Assembly: GCF_000512895.1 (NCBI RefSeq)
Contig: NZ_CP007033.1
Coordinates: 1,537,001-1,601,000 of the forward strand
DNA: 64,000 nt
DNA from: Dehalobacter restrictus DSM 9455
Lineage (GTDB): Bacteria; Bacillota; Desulfitobacteriia; Desulfitobacteriales; Syntrophobotulaceae
Direction of reading: 5' to 3'
A program made the position numbers and the translations under genes. The notes under the pieces are model-generated. The model made no database searches. It had not been told where the DNA came from and was given only the letters and a program-made list of their open reading frames with translations. This document shows, one piece after another, positions 35,894 through 44,886 of this stretch (positions are counted from its first letter, which is position 1; each line of letters opens with the position of its first letter).

Positions 35894-35972
35894 GAAGATC
35901 CATCCTTTACACGTTTTTTATTCTTATACATTCTCAATTTATCAAGCTGAACAATCATCAAAATAATATAGC

Positions 35973-36008
35973 ACAAAAAAAATCCTAAAATACTTCTATT
36001 TAGGATTT
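35973..36008 (-). terminator. Terminator of the Ehr operon
   Basis: A 10-bp stem (AAATCCTAAA / TTTAGGATTT) followed on the minus strand by eight Ts, 70 bases after the small-subunit stop. Confidence 0.85.
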
Positions 36009-36076
36009 TTATCTGCTTACTATCCATTATCATACACGTCCGGAAAAAGTCAACTGGTACCTTGTCAACTCTAACT

Positions 36077-36892
36077 TTACTTCATCCGGTCCAGCGCTTT
36101 CAAGATGCCGTAAATGATGGCCTGAGGCCTCGGTGGGCAGCCAGGGATATAGACATCCACCGGTACAAGTGAATCTATGCCGTTGCTGGTGGCATAGGAA
36201 TCCTTGAAAATGCCGCCGCTGCAGGCGCAGGCACCTACTGCTACGACCAGTTTTGGATCAGGTGCTGCATGATACGTCTTCACCAGCGCCAGCTGCATAT
36301 TTCTCGTCGCGGTGCCAGTCACCAAAAGCATATCGGCATGTCTTGGCGACGCCACAAAACTGATCCCGAGCCTTTCAATATCGTTGACAGGATTGTTCAG
36401 CGCATTTATTTCATAATCACAGCCGTTGCAGGAGCCAGAATCCACCTCTCTGATCTGCAGGCTCCGGCCGAACATTTTTTTAATCTTTGCTTCCAGGTCC
36501 ATGCAGACCGCTTTGTAGGAGGTGTCAGGCAGGTTGTTTTCATCAATAATCAGCGTTTGATTTTTGACAGCCACTGTTTTATCCACGTGGAGCATTGCTT
36601 TATCCTTTTCAGCCAGCTCAAATTGATTGGTGGTCGTTACTGCGCCTGTCGGACAGACTTCTTCACACAGCACACAGAAGATGCACGCGTCATAGTTAAT
36701 CCCAATGATTCCTGCTTCCTTAGCCATCACGATTGCCTGAGATGGACAGCGCAGGACACATTCCCCGCAAAAATTGCACTTTTCAGGATTGATTTCGGTC
36801 TGCCCCAGGAACGGACCTCCACTGGCGGGTACTTTGGGATATTCCTGGGTAAGCCTTGGATATTGAATGATCTTTTTTAGCGTCTTAAACAT
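36077..36892 (-). CDS. Ehr complex: ferredoxin-small-subunit fusion (HyfH/HycF + HyfI/NuoB)
   Basis: 271 residues combining two subunits that are separate in hydrogenase-4. Residues 35-85 carry two [4Fe-4S] motifs (C39-C42-C45-C49 and C70-C73-C76-C80). Residues 140-271 are NuoB/HyfI-like with the proximal cluster cysteines C155, C158, one of C222/C224 and C252 (GCPPRP). The electron path to the large subunit is therefore complete. It is the last gene of the operon, 230 bases behind the large subunit and separated from it by a long hairpin. Start ATG 36892 with AAGGAAG upstream. The electron donor is not evident. Confidence 0.9.
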   Translation of the reverse strand: MFKTLKKIIQYPRLTQEYPKVPASGGPFLGQTEINPEKCNFCGECVLRCPSQAIVMAKEAGIIGINYDACIFCVLCEEVCPTGAVTTTNQFELAEKDKAMLHVDKTVAVKNQTLIIDENNLPDTSYKAVCMDLEAKIKKMFGRSLQIREVDSGSCNGCDYEINALNNPVNDIERLGISFVASPRHADMLLVTGTATRNMQLALVKTYHAAPDPKLVVAVGACACSGGIFKDSYATSNGIDSLVPVDVYIPGCPPRPQAIIYGILKALDRMK

Positions 36893-36926
36893 TTTTCGTC
36901 TTCCTTGCTCGTACCGTATATTTTGT

Positions 36927-37033
36927 TATCTGGGGTATGTCTGCATGCCACAATACCGCTTTCGGCCTTTTGTGCCATGGATGGCACAAAAGGCCGGAAA
37001 GTGGTATTGTGGCCCTCAGACCTGCCCTAGATA
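36927..37033. repeat. Long imperfect hairpin between the last two Ehr genes
   Basis: The core is a 16-bp perfect stem (36963-36978 with 36981-36996, two-base loop). Further paired blocks (CTTTC, CCACAATACC, CAGAC, CCC, TATCT) extend the fold to about 107 bases. There is no T-run, so it is not a simple terminator. It could set the level of the last gene by RNA processing or be a small inserted repeat. Confidence 0.75.
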
Positions 37034-37123
37034 ATGGTTTTTGATATATATAATAGAGGATGTGCCAAGAATCTGTATAGGTAATTTAAGAACGTGGTAC
37101 TCATACATAGTACGCCGCTTGCT

Positions 37124-38722
37124 TTAGAGATCGTTCCCTGCGTAGGAAAGGTTAAAGCTTTTATTGATCAGCGGAAAGTCCGGCACAATATTGCCTTTGA
37201 CGGCATGACAGAGGGCCGGCCAGTTGCAGAAAGACGGCGTCCGTATTTTATAGCGGTACACAGTATTGTTCTCGCCTGTCATCAGCCAGTGGATGTTCTC
37301 GCCGCGCGGGGCTTCGGTCAAGCCGAAAGCAAAGCGATACGGTTCAACAGCCTCAACAAGTTCCAGTACTTTCCCTGAAGGCATTTGATTGATCGCTTGG
37401 ATCATCAGGTTAATGGATTCAAAGCATTCCTCAATTTTGGTATTCAGCCGGCAGTTGATATCGCCGTTGTAATGTTTCGGGATATTAAAATTGAGCTGCG
37501 GATAAGCTGCGTACGGGAAAGATTTCCGGACATCATAGCGCAGTCCTGAAGCCCGGCCACCTGGGCCGACCGCGTTTAGATCGGCCGCAATTTCCAGCGT
37601 AAGGATACCGGTATTTTCAATCCTGTCAATAAACAAGCTGTTGGCTTTGATAATCTCGACAGTTTCCTCAAGCTCGCGGCGGATTTTATTCAGCTGGCCA
37701 ATCAGACTGGTTTCCTTTCCTGCCACAAAGTCTTTTCTAATCCCGCCCGGCTTATTGACACTTCGCAGGAAACGCATGCCGCACAGTTCATCAGCTAAGG
37801 CGTAGGCCCAGCCTCTGATCATCCGAAACTGGAACGTTGCAAACCCATAAGCAGCGTCAAGACAAACACCGCCGAGATCGCCCAAATGGCTGGTCAGTCT
37901 CTCCAGCTCGGCAAAAATGACCCGGGTGTAGGCTGCCCTGATCGGAGCCTCGATTCCGGCAATTTTTTCGATGGCTTGACAGTACGCCAGGGAATTTGCA
38001 AAGGTCTCATCTCCGGAAATCCGTTCTGAAATATACAGGCATTTCTCAATGCTTTGCTGTTCGGCCAGTTTCTCTATTCCTTTATGGACAAAGTACAATT
38101 GCGCTTCAAGATTAATGATCGGTTCTCCGGCCACACTGAAACGGAAATGGCCCGGTTCAATGATTCCGGCATGGACAGGTCCGACCGGAATTTCATAGAC
38201 CCCTTCCCCTTCAACTTTGCGAAAGCTGATTTCTTCTGCAGCCCGCTGTGGTCTGTACCCTGCTGGAAAAGCTTTGTGCAGTGGATAAACCCCGTTCGGC
38301 CAGTTGCTATGAAAAACCAGTCTTTTGGCATCCGGATGGCCTATTGGGATGATTCCGAATAGATCCTTAATTTCACGCTCATACGTTGCCGCAGCCTGGA
38401 TGACATGACTGATTGACGGTATTTCCATTTTGTCAGGACTGACCAACGTTTTTATCACCGGAAGCAACGTATCCTGTCTGTCCGCAAAAACGTAATAAAC
38501 GCCGAAGCAAGAATTCTGGCTTTGCTCATCATTGGCAAACATCAGAACGAGCGGATAACCCAGTTCTTTATTTAAGTAAGCGCATATTCCAGGAATACTT
38601 TCCGAAGCTATTTTTAGGTAAAGCTCATGCTCCCGGCCCTTCCTGTTTCTCCCGCCAATATCGGCCAACTCTGCAACGAAGAACTTTTCTGCGATTATTT
38701 GTTTTAATTCAGATGCCTTCAT
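37124..38722 (-). CDS. Ehr complex large subunit (HyfG/HycE-like, NuoCD fusion, no Ni site)
   Basis: 532 residues from ATG 38722, which has GAGGTAG upstream; the longer frame to 38815 has no site. Residues 1-155 are NuoC-like (ATYEREIKDLFGI), the rest NuoD/HycE-like (IPVGPVHAGIIEPGHFRF, GRASGLRYDVR). In [NiFe] hydrogenases the metal is held by R-x-C-G-x-C and a C-terminal DPCxxC. Here these read RISGDE (234-239) and NLSYAG (last 10 residues), so all four cysteines are replaced. The subunit cannot bind Ni-Fe in the normal way and instead fits the energy-converting-hydrogenase-related (Ehr) group, whose substrate is unknown. Confidence 0.9.
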   Translation of the reverse strand: MKASELKQIIAEKFFVAELADIGGRNRKGREHELYLKIASESIPGICAYLNKELGYPLVLMFANDEQSQNSCFGVYYVFADRQDTLLPVIKTLVSPDKMEIPSISHVIQAAATYEREIKDLFGIIPIGHPDAKRLVFHSNWPNGVYPLHKAFPAGYRPQRAAEEISFRKVEGEGVYEIPVGPVHAGIIEPGHFRFSVAGEPIINLEAQLYFVHKGIEKLAEQQSIEKCLYISERISGDETFANSLAYCQAIEKIAGIEAPIRAAYTRVIFAELERLTSHLGDLGGVCLDAAYGFATFQFRMIRGWAYALADELCGMRFLRSVNKPGGIRKDFVAGKETSLIGQLNKIRRELEETVEIIKANSLFIDRIENTGILTLEIAADLNAVGPGGRASGLRYDVRKSFPYAAYPQLNFNIPKHYNGDINCRLNTKIEECFESINLMIQAINQMPSGKVLELVEAVEPYRFAFGLTEAPRGENIHWLMTGENNTVYRYKIRTPSFCNWPALCHAVKGNIVPDFPLINKSFNLSYAGNDL

Positions 38723-38887
38723 CATCTCTACCTCTATTTTCAGCAATATTTCATTGACTAGTACAACGTTCTCAAATTCCCTGCTCAAATAATTCATCCA
38801 AGCTTGATTAGCCAAAATTAGGTCTGGGGGTCACAATGTTGCTATCTTTAAACCATTTTGTTCTAACAGGATTTACGAATCCCTTCC

Positions 38888-40372
38888 TTAGATTGTACCC
38901 AGGACAATGCTCTGGGCCTGAATGATCAGCTCCCGGACTGTTTCCGGCAGATAGATCCCGCCGGCTGCAACGGCTGTCAGTAAAACAACCAGGCAGACTG
39001 TTCCGGGAATGTTGATTTCTCCTGTCCTAGGATCAGCAGCCTCCGTACTGTCCGGCTGACCATAAAACATTTTAAACAGCGTCACAGCGATTCCGGCAAA
39101 GACAGCCGCCAGAAGCAGAATGAACACAATTCCGACCCAGAGGTTTAATTGGTTGAAGATTGCGGCGGTAATGCTGAACTCACTCGCAAATACGCTGAAG
39201 GGTGGTGTTCCGGCAATTGCAAACAGACCTAGCAGAAAGACCGTTCCGGAAATAGGCAGCGTTTTCAAAATCCCTTTGATCTTGAAAATCTGTTTGGTGT
39301 CATATTTCTGCATGATATTACCGGCAGATAAAAACAGCATGGATTTGGTCAGCGAGTGATTGATCATATGCAGCAACCCGCCAAAAATAGACAGCGGTGT
39401 AAAGATCCCGATAGCAACAGCGATAATTCCCATATGTTCAATACTGGAATAAGCCAGAAGCCGTTTATAATCCTTCTGCGTCAGAATAAATACAGCCGCG
39501 GTAGCAATCGATAAAATCCCGATCCCGATGAGGAGCCTCCCGGTAAAGCTACTGCTCCCCTGATTGTGATTCACAATGGCCGTCGTCCGGATAATGCCAT
39601 ACATCGCGCTGTTCAAAAGAACACCGGACAGCATGGCACTAATCGGAGAAGGGGCCTGACTATGCGCATCAGGCAGCCAGGTATGCATCGGAGCAAGGCC
39701 GGCTTTCGTCCCGAATCCGACCAAAATAAAGATAAACGCCAGGCGCAGAACGGAACTTTTTAAGGATGCCGCGTTGGCGTACAGCGCAGTCCAGTCCAAA
39801 AATGAGCCGTTCTCCAATATTCCGGCCGAAGAAAGGTGTAGTAAAATGATGCCGAGTAGGGCAACTGCAATACCGACAGAACAGATAATCACATACTTCC
39901 AGGCAGCTTCCAGCGCATAACGATTGTTATAAAAGCCGACTAAAAAGGCCGAGGCCAGCGTTGTCGCTTCAATCGCAATCCACATCAGACCCATGTTTTT
40001 GACTGTCAGCGCCAGTACCATCGTAAAAATAAAGGTCACCATCAGCATATAGTACAGCCGGATTTTTTTGGCCGGCAGCTTACCCTGTTTGACTTCTTCC
40101 TCAAGATAACCGATCGAAAAGATGGCCGCCATCAAACCTATCATCAGGACAATATCCAGAATCATCATGCTCAGGGCATCGAGATAGAAAAATCCGCCCA
40201 GCGAAGAATAAGCAATCGCTCCATACAGTATGACTTTATAGGTCAGGACAGCTGCGATGATCAGCAGCAGCACAGCAGATGAGACGCTGACGAGGTGCAG
40301 CAGCCGCTTCGGTTTAAGTATAAAGAGCAGCAGTAAGGCAATGATTGGAATGACCAGAAGTAAAAAGCCCAT
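38888..40372 (-). CDS. hyfF: Ehr complex antiporter-like membrane subunit (HyfF type)
   Basis: 494 residues, about 14 membrane segments, NuoL/M/N family. Proton-channel residues of the family are visible: a Glu in WIAIEATTLASAF, the Lys in GFGTKAGLAPMHTWLPDAHSQAPSPISAMLSG and KDYKRLLAYSSIEHMGI. This subunit would carry ions across the membrane, driven by the redox reaction of the arm. It starts 12 bases behind hyfE. Confidence 0.88.
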   Translation of the reverse strand: MGFLLLVIPIIALLLLFILKPKRLLHLVSVSSAVLLLIIAAVLTYKVILYGAIAYSSLGGFFYLDALSMMILDIVLMIGLMAAIFSIGYLEEEVKQGKLPAKKIRLYYMLMVTFIFTMVLALTVKNMGLMWIAIEATTLASAFLVGFYNNRYALEAAWKYVIICSVGIAVALLGIILLHLSSAGILENGSFLDWTALYANAASLKSSVLRLAFIFILVGFGTKAGLAPMHTWLPDAHSQAPSPISAMLSGVLLNSAMYGIIRTTAIVNHNQGSSSFTGRLLIGIGILSIATAAVFILTQKDYKRLLAYSSIEHMGIIAVAIGIFTPLSIFGGLLHMINHSLTKSMLFLSAGNIMQKYDTKQIFKIKGILKTLPISGTVFLLGLFAIAGTPPFSVFASEFSITAAIFNQLNLWVGIVFILLLAAVFAGIAVTLFKMFYGQPDSTEAADPRTGEINIPGTVCLVVLLTAVAAGGIYLPETVRELIIQAQSIVLGTI

Positions 40373-40383
40373 ATCGTTGTATC

Positions 40384-41043
40384 TTATCCTTTCAGATTAT
40401 TGAGTTGATCCGTATCAATGGAGTCGAATTGGTCATTAATTCGAAACGTCAGCATACCCATGATCAGAACGAAGGTCACCAGGTCAATGAATATCCCAAG
40501 GTCCACAATGAAAGGCATTCCCTGCGTTGCGAGCATGGCCGTGATATACAGACCGTTTTCAATGACCAGAAAGCCAATGATTTGTCCAAGCGCTTTTTTA
40601 CGGCTGATCATAAAGAAAAGGCCGATCCAGATCACGGAAACCGAGTTGACGAGCTGCATATTGGACATCCCCTGGCTGCTGCCGTCAATCGTTGCCAGCG
40701 TGAAGTAAGAAAAAACAACCAGTCCGCAACAGACCAGAACCAGAATTGGAATATTTAAGATAAAGTCTTTTTCAACTTTGTACCTTACAGAGGCATATGT
40801 CCTGTTCAGAAGACCTGGAATGTAGATGACTTTCAGAACAACAATCAGGATACAGACAATCAAAATATCCCAGCGTCCTTCGTCCGACAGGCTTCTGACT
40901 CCCATGACCCCGGCAGCCAGAGCAATCAGCATGGACTGAATACGGAAAGACTTGATATAGGAACTGATTCGCTTATTGGCCATAAGCACAAAAGAAGAAA
41001 GTAAAATCAGCACAGATAAGGTTTCCAAAAGATTTTCAGACAT
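40384..41043 (-). CDS. hyfE: Ehr complex small membrane subunit (HyfE type)
   Basis: 219 residues from ATG 41043, with GGGAGG seven bases before it; it overlaps the end of hyfC by eight bases. It has six or seven membrane segments and matches HyfE/HycC-adjacent subunits related to NuoK/MrpC (FLVIENGLYITAML, the conserved Glu in a membrane segment). The longer frame to 41154 is an overlap artefact. Confidence 0.85.
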   Translation of the reverse strand: MSENLLETLSVLILLSSFVLMANKRISSYIKSFRIQSMLIALAAGVMGVRSLSDEGRWDILIVCILIVVLKVIYIPGLLNRTYASVRYKVEKDFILNIPILVLVCCGLVVFSYFTLATIDGSSQGMSNMQLVNSVSVIWIGLFFMISRKKALGQIIGFLVIENGLYITAMLATQGMPFIVDLGIFIDLVTFVLIMGMLTFRINDQFDSIDTDQLNNLKG

Positions 41044-41992
41044 GATAACCTCCCAGGATAAAGAATTGCAAAATTCCCAGAAAAGCGAGAATAAAAGATA
41101 AGGCAGCCAGATTCGGGATACTGAAAAGCTTAAACTTAACTGTATTGACTTCAATCAACGCGATGACCAGCGCCATAAGGGCCACTTTGAGCAAATAAAG
41201 CAGAAGTGACAAAATAACAGCGCCGAAGCCCATAAACGGAATCAGCTGGTCATGCGGAATGAAGATATTCACAAACAGGGTGATAAAAACCAACTGTTTC
41301 ACGGCTGCACCGTATTCCAGTAAAGCCAGGTGCCGGCCTGAATACTCCAGGATCATCGCCTCATGCACCATCGTTAATTCCAGATGGGTGGACGGATCAT
41401 CGACCGGAATTCTGGATGTCTCCGCAATGATAACGATCAGCAGCGCCAGCCCCACCATCATATAAACCGGATGAGCCAAAGGAAACCCTGTAACCTGTAC
41501 GGTCTGCATAATGCGAGGCAGTGAAGTGGACCCGGAAAGGAGGCCTACCGTAAACAGGGTCACAAGGATGGATGGTTCAATCAGTGAAGAAATCATGGCC
41601 TCCCTGCTGCTTCCCATCCCACCGAAGGTACTCCCCGTATCCAGGGCTGCAGCCATCATAAAAAACCTGCCGAGTGCCAGGATGGAAACGAGCATAATAA
41701 AATCACCCGGAATCAGCACCGGTACAATCTTGGTTGACACAGGAATCAGTAGCGCGGCAGTCAGAGCTGTCGCAAAAACGATATACGGAGCTACCTTATA
41801 AATCCACGAAGATACCTCTGAAACGACAGAGGTCTTTTGCAGCAGTTTATAAAGATCAAAATACATCTGCAAGACAGGCGCACCTTTGCGCTTTTGGGTC
41901 AAAGCTTTGACCTTTTTGATCAGGCCGCTCACAAACGGTGCAGCCAAAAGAGTAACAATCAGTTGAATTAAAATATAGGTGATGCTGTTCAT
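41036..41992 (-). CDS. hyfC: Ehr complex NuoH-like membrane subunit (HyfC type)
   Basis: 318 residues from ATG 41992, the family's normal length. It has eight membrane segments with NuoH/HycD hallmarks: KKVKALTQKRKGAPVLQMYFDLYKLLQK on the first cytoplasmic loop and ETSRIPVDDPSTHLELTMVHEAMILEYSG, the acidic loop facing the redox arm. It links the soluble arm to the antiporter-like subunits. Confidence 0.9.
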   Translation of the reverse strand: MNSITYILIQLIVTLLAAPFVSGLIKKVKALTQKRKGAPVLQMYFDLYKLLQKTSVVSEVSSWIYKVAPYIVFATALTAALLIPVSTKIVPVLIPGDFIMLVSILALGRFFMMAAALDTGSTFGGMGSSREAMISSLIEPSILVTLFTVGLLSGSTSLPRIMQTVQVTGFPLAHPVYMMVGLALLIVIIAETSRIPVDDPSTHLELTMVHEAMILEYSGRHLALLEYGAAVKQLVFITLFVNIFIPHDQLIPFMGFGAVILSLLLYLLKVALMALVIALIEVNTVKFKLFSIPNLAALSFILAFLGILQFFILGGYHV

Positions 41993-42071
41993 TGCTTCAT
42001 TTCCTATCCTTCCCGGTGTACAGTCTTTCATTAAACTTCTGCCTCGAATGCAAATCCCTCAGTCAAATTGT

Positions 42072-44123
42072 TTAAGCCAAACGGTTATAGAGCATCAGTA
42101 AGAGAACTGCCGCAAATATATAGATCAAATAACTATGGATGCTGCCGGTTTGAATTTTATACTTTGTTCTTTGGGAAAACTTTTGAAGTCTTTTGATGAC
42201 AGGATGATAGAGGTAATCTTCAAATATCGAGGCGACCGTCGTCGCATATTCGATTGACTCCGGATAATAGAAGGAGTCTCCCTCTGTCGTAATTTTCCTG
42301 GTTGGTCTGAACAGGATCCTGAAAACAATCTTGATCGGTTTGGAAAAACCGGTCGCGCTGTACTGCATGCGTGCATTCAGCGCTTCAAAGCCGCAGTCCC
42401 ACGTTCCGTATTTTTGTTCGATATATTTACCGCCAACGATCCGGATGACCAGAAGCGTAAACAGGATGATTCCGGCCAAAGCCAGGACCAGGGCCATCGG
42501 AGATATAATGCCCGGGGAAACCGTCAGCGGATAATAAACCAGCATAAAGCCTCCCTGAAGCTGACTGAAGACTGAGCCGCCGCCGAGACTGCCAACGACC
42601 GGATCCAAGAGCTTTAAGATCGTTAACGGAAAAAGTCCGATCCCGAGACAGATCAACGCAAGAAGGCCCATCCCGATATTCATGGTTTTGGGAACTTCCT
42701 GCGCATTCGCCGCTTGTTCGCTTCGCGGAAGGCCTAGAAAGGATATCCCGAACAGCTTCACAAAACAGGCTGCAGCCAAAGCTCCGGTCAAAGCCAGCGC
42801 TGCCACGGCGACCGCCGAAAAGAAGTTTAAGCCGAACTGTCCGGGCAGTATATTGGCAAATAAGGACTGATATGTCAGCCATTCACTGATAAAGCCATTA
42901 AACGGTACAATGGCCGATATGGCCAAAGAAAAGCATAGGATCATGAAACCGGTAACGGGCATCTTTTTCAGAAGCCCGCCAAGTTTTTCGATATCTTTGG
43001 TATGTACAGCATATTGAATTGCTCCGGCTCCGAGAAACAGCCCCCCTTTAAACAGAGTATGGTTGAACGTATGCAGCAGCGCTGCTGTTAAGGCCAGGCC
43101 GCCGATGAGCAAATGGTTTTGGGCAAAGGCGATATACGAGACCCCTAAGCCAATCAGGATAATCCCGATATTTTCTACGCTATGAAAGGCCAGCAGTCTT
43201 TTAATATTATGTTCCATCAAAGCATAGGCAACCCCAAGTACAGCTGACAGCATGCCCAGAACAAGAATGACAATTCCCCACCAGGTATTCTGCACCCCTA
43301 AATAGCAAAGCACAAAACGGATCAGTCCGTAGATGGCCGTCTTGATCATGATTCCCGACATCAGAGCCGAGACATTGCTCGGGGCAGCCGGGTGAGCGTA
43401 AGGCAGCCAGATATGCAGCGGGATAACGCCTGCTTTTGTGCCAAAGCCAACCAAAAATAAGATGAAGGCAATGTTTCTGGCCATTTCAGGGATCGCTGCG
43501 CCATTTTGAGCTATCGTCAGGTCGAAAGAATGTGTGTAGTGATACATGATCATAAATCCAATTAAAAGACAAGCCGTTGCCAGATGGGTCATTACAATAT
43601 ATAACGTTCCGGCTTGCTGATTTTCTTCTTTTTCCGATTCAAATACCACCAGGAAATAAGACAGCAAAGACATTGCTTCCCAGGAGATATAGAAAAATAC
43701 GGCATTGGCCGAGGTTAGTACAAAAAACATTGAAATAATAAACATTACATATAGAAAGTTAAACAGGCCGATGTTCCTTTTCCCGTTGTAATGGGAAATA
43801 TAGCCGATCGAGTAGATCGAAACACAAAAGACCAGGATCGACAGTGCCAGCACAAAGAAAGCAGAAAGATTGTCAATACTGATATTTAGGGTAATGAACG
43901 GAATCGCGGATTGTAGCGAAAAAATGTTCAGCGTTCCAACGCCCGAGAAAATCTTTCCGACTGAAGCTGCCGCTGCGGCTGCGGAAGCCAAGATACATAG
44001 CGCATTGACAATCACATTGCCGGTATTTTGTTTTTTGACGAAGAGATATCCAAGGGAAATAACAGCTCCGAGCAGATAGCCAAATATTGAGACTAGATAT
44101 AAATGATGCAGTAAAAGCTCCAT
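42072..44123 (-). CDS. hyfB: Ehr complex large antiporter-like subunit (HyfB type)
   Basis: 683 residues from the ATG at 44123, with GGAGGA ten bases upstream. A NuoL/MrpA-like protein of about 16 segments: ISWEAMSLLSYFLVVFE, GFGTKAGVIPLHIWLPYAHPAAPSNVSALMSGIMIK, HNIKRLLAFHSVENIGI and HTFNHTLFKGGLF hold the conserved Glu, Lys and His of the ion path. The C-terminal extension (TWDCGFEALNARMQY) is typical of HyfB/HycC. It is the first structural gene behind the TetR gene. Confidence 0.9.
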   Translation of the reverse strand: MELLLHHLYLVSIFGYLLGAVISLGYLFVKKQNTGNVIVNALCILASAAAAAASVGKIFSGVGTLNIFSLQSAIPFITLNISIDNLSAFFVLALSILVFCVSIYSIGYISHYNGKRNIGLFNFLYVMFIISMFFVLTSANAVFFYISWEAMSLLSYFLVVFESEKEENQQAGTLYIVMTHLATACLLIGFMIMYHYTHSFDLTIAQNGAAIPEMARNIAFILFLVGFGTKAGVIPLHIWLPYAHPAAPSNVSALMSGIMIKTAIYGLIRFVLCYLGVQNTWWGIVILVLGMLSAVLGVAYALMEHNIKRLLAFHSVENIGIILIGLGVSYIAFAQNHLLIGGLALTAALLHTFNHTLFKGGLFLGAGAIQYAVHTKDIEKLGGLLKKMPVTGFMILCFSLAISAIVPFNGFISEWLTYQSLFANILPGQFGLNFFSAVAVAALALTGALAAACFVKLFGISFLGLPRSEQAANAQEVPKTMNIGMGLLALICLGIGLFPLTILKLLDPVVGSLGGGSVFSQLQGGFMLVYYPLTVSPGIISPMALVLALAGIILFTLLVIRIVGGKYIEQKYGTWDCGFEALNARMQYSATGFSKPIKIVFRILFRPTRKITTEGDSFYYPESIEYATTVASIFEDYLYHPVIKRLQKFSQRTKYKIQTGSIHSYLIYIFAAVLLLMLYNRLA

Positions 44124-44156
44124 GAAACATTCGTCCTCCATATATGAAATCAACGT

Positions 44157-44714
44157 TTAACCATTTGAACAGATCCCCCGCCAGAAATTCTCCCAAATCT
44201 CCTCAAAATGGACAGTCACATCTTCAGGTTGATAAATGAGGATGCTTGACAGCAGCCCGTGCGTCATGGCCGTATAGGATATTGCCACGGATTCGGGGTC
44301 TTGGCACCGGATGACCCCTTTATCCATATTGGTTTGAATAATATCTTTAACCATCTGGAACCGCTCTTCTGATAAGCAGTGGATTTTTGCAATCAGCGTT
44401 TCAGCGAAAGCTTTAGGTGGAAAAAGCAACAGCCTCTTCCAGAAATACAGTTTGGTCAGCGACTTGTCATAGTAATCGAAAATCATAACGAACATGCTTT
44501 TCAGATCATCACAATGCTCGTTGATCTCGAGAAAGTACTGGTTAATTTCCCGATTGATGACCGCATACAATAAATCTTCTTTACTGGAAAAGTGGGCATA
44601 GATTGATGCTTTTTGGATGCCAACTTCACTGGCAACTTCGGTTAGGGAAAACTCTGTCCCTTTGTCTGCAAACAGTCTGAAAGCCGAGTCCATCAGCTTT
44701 TGCTTCGTTTCCAC
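44157..44714 (-). CDS. TetR/AcrR-family regulator of the Ehr operon
   Basis: 185 residues with the N-terminal TetR helix-turn-helix (LTEVASEVGIQKASIYAHFSSKEDLLYAVI, about 24-53) and an unassigned ligand domain. The gene is the first of the operon, 33 bases before hyfB, and an 18-bp perfect palindrome lies just ahead of it. Self-repression and control of the Ehr genes is the natural reading; the signal is unknown. Confidence 0.9.
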   Translation of the reverse strand: METKQKLMDSAFRLFADKGTEFSLTEVASEVGIQKASIYAHFSSKEDLLYAVINREINQYFLEINEHCDDLKSMFVMIFDYYDKSLTKLYFWKRLLLFPPKAFAETLIAKIHCLSEERFQMVKDIIQTNMDKGVIRCQDPESVAISYTAMTHGLLSSILIYQPEDVTVHFEEIWENFWRGICSNG

Positions 44715-44742
44715 CGTCGTGTTCCTCCAAAAAACAAAATGC

Positions 44743-44760
44743 CTACCTAACGTTAGGTAG
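44743..44760. promoter_or_regulatory. Operator palindrome of the TetR/Ehr operon
   Basis: CTACCTAACGTTAGGTAG, perfect 18-bp symmetry, 28 bases upstream of the TetR start codon. Confidence 0.8.
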
Positions 44761-44886
44761 CCTCAATAAATTATAGGATTGACCCAATAACTTGTCAAGC
44801 ACTTTAGAAAAGTTCATAAAGTATCTTGCGCCGGAAAATAATAGACTTATAACGTTCATCAAGAAGAAAAAAGTGAGGCGTTACCA

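Noticed and set aside
38723-38815. N-terminal extension of the Ehr large subunit
   Set aside because: TTG without a ribosome site; the ATG at 38722 has GAGGTAG and gives the normal family start.
36077-44123. Hydrogenase-4 / formate hydrogenlyase call
   Set aside because: The gene order and subunits fit, but the large subunit lacks all four Ni-binding cysteines and no formate dehydrogenase or maturation gene is nearby.
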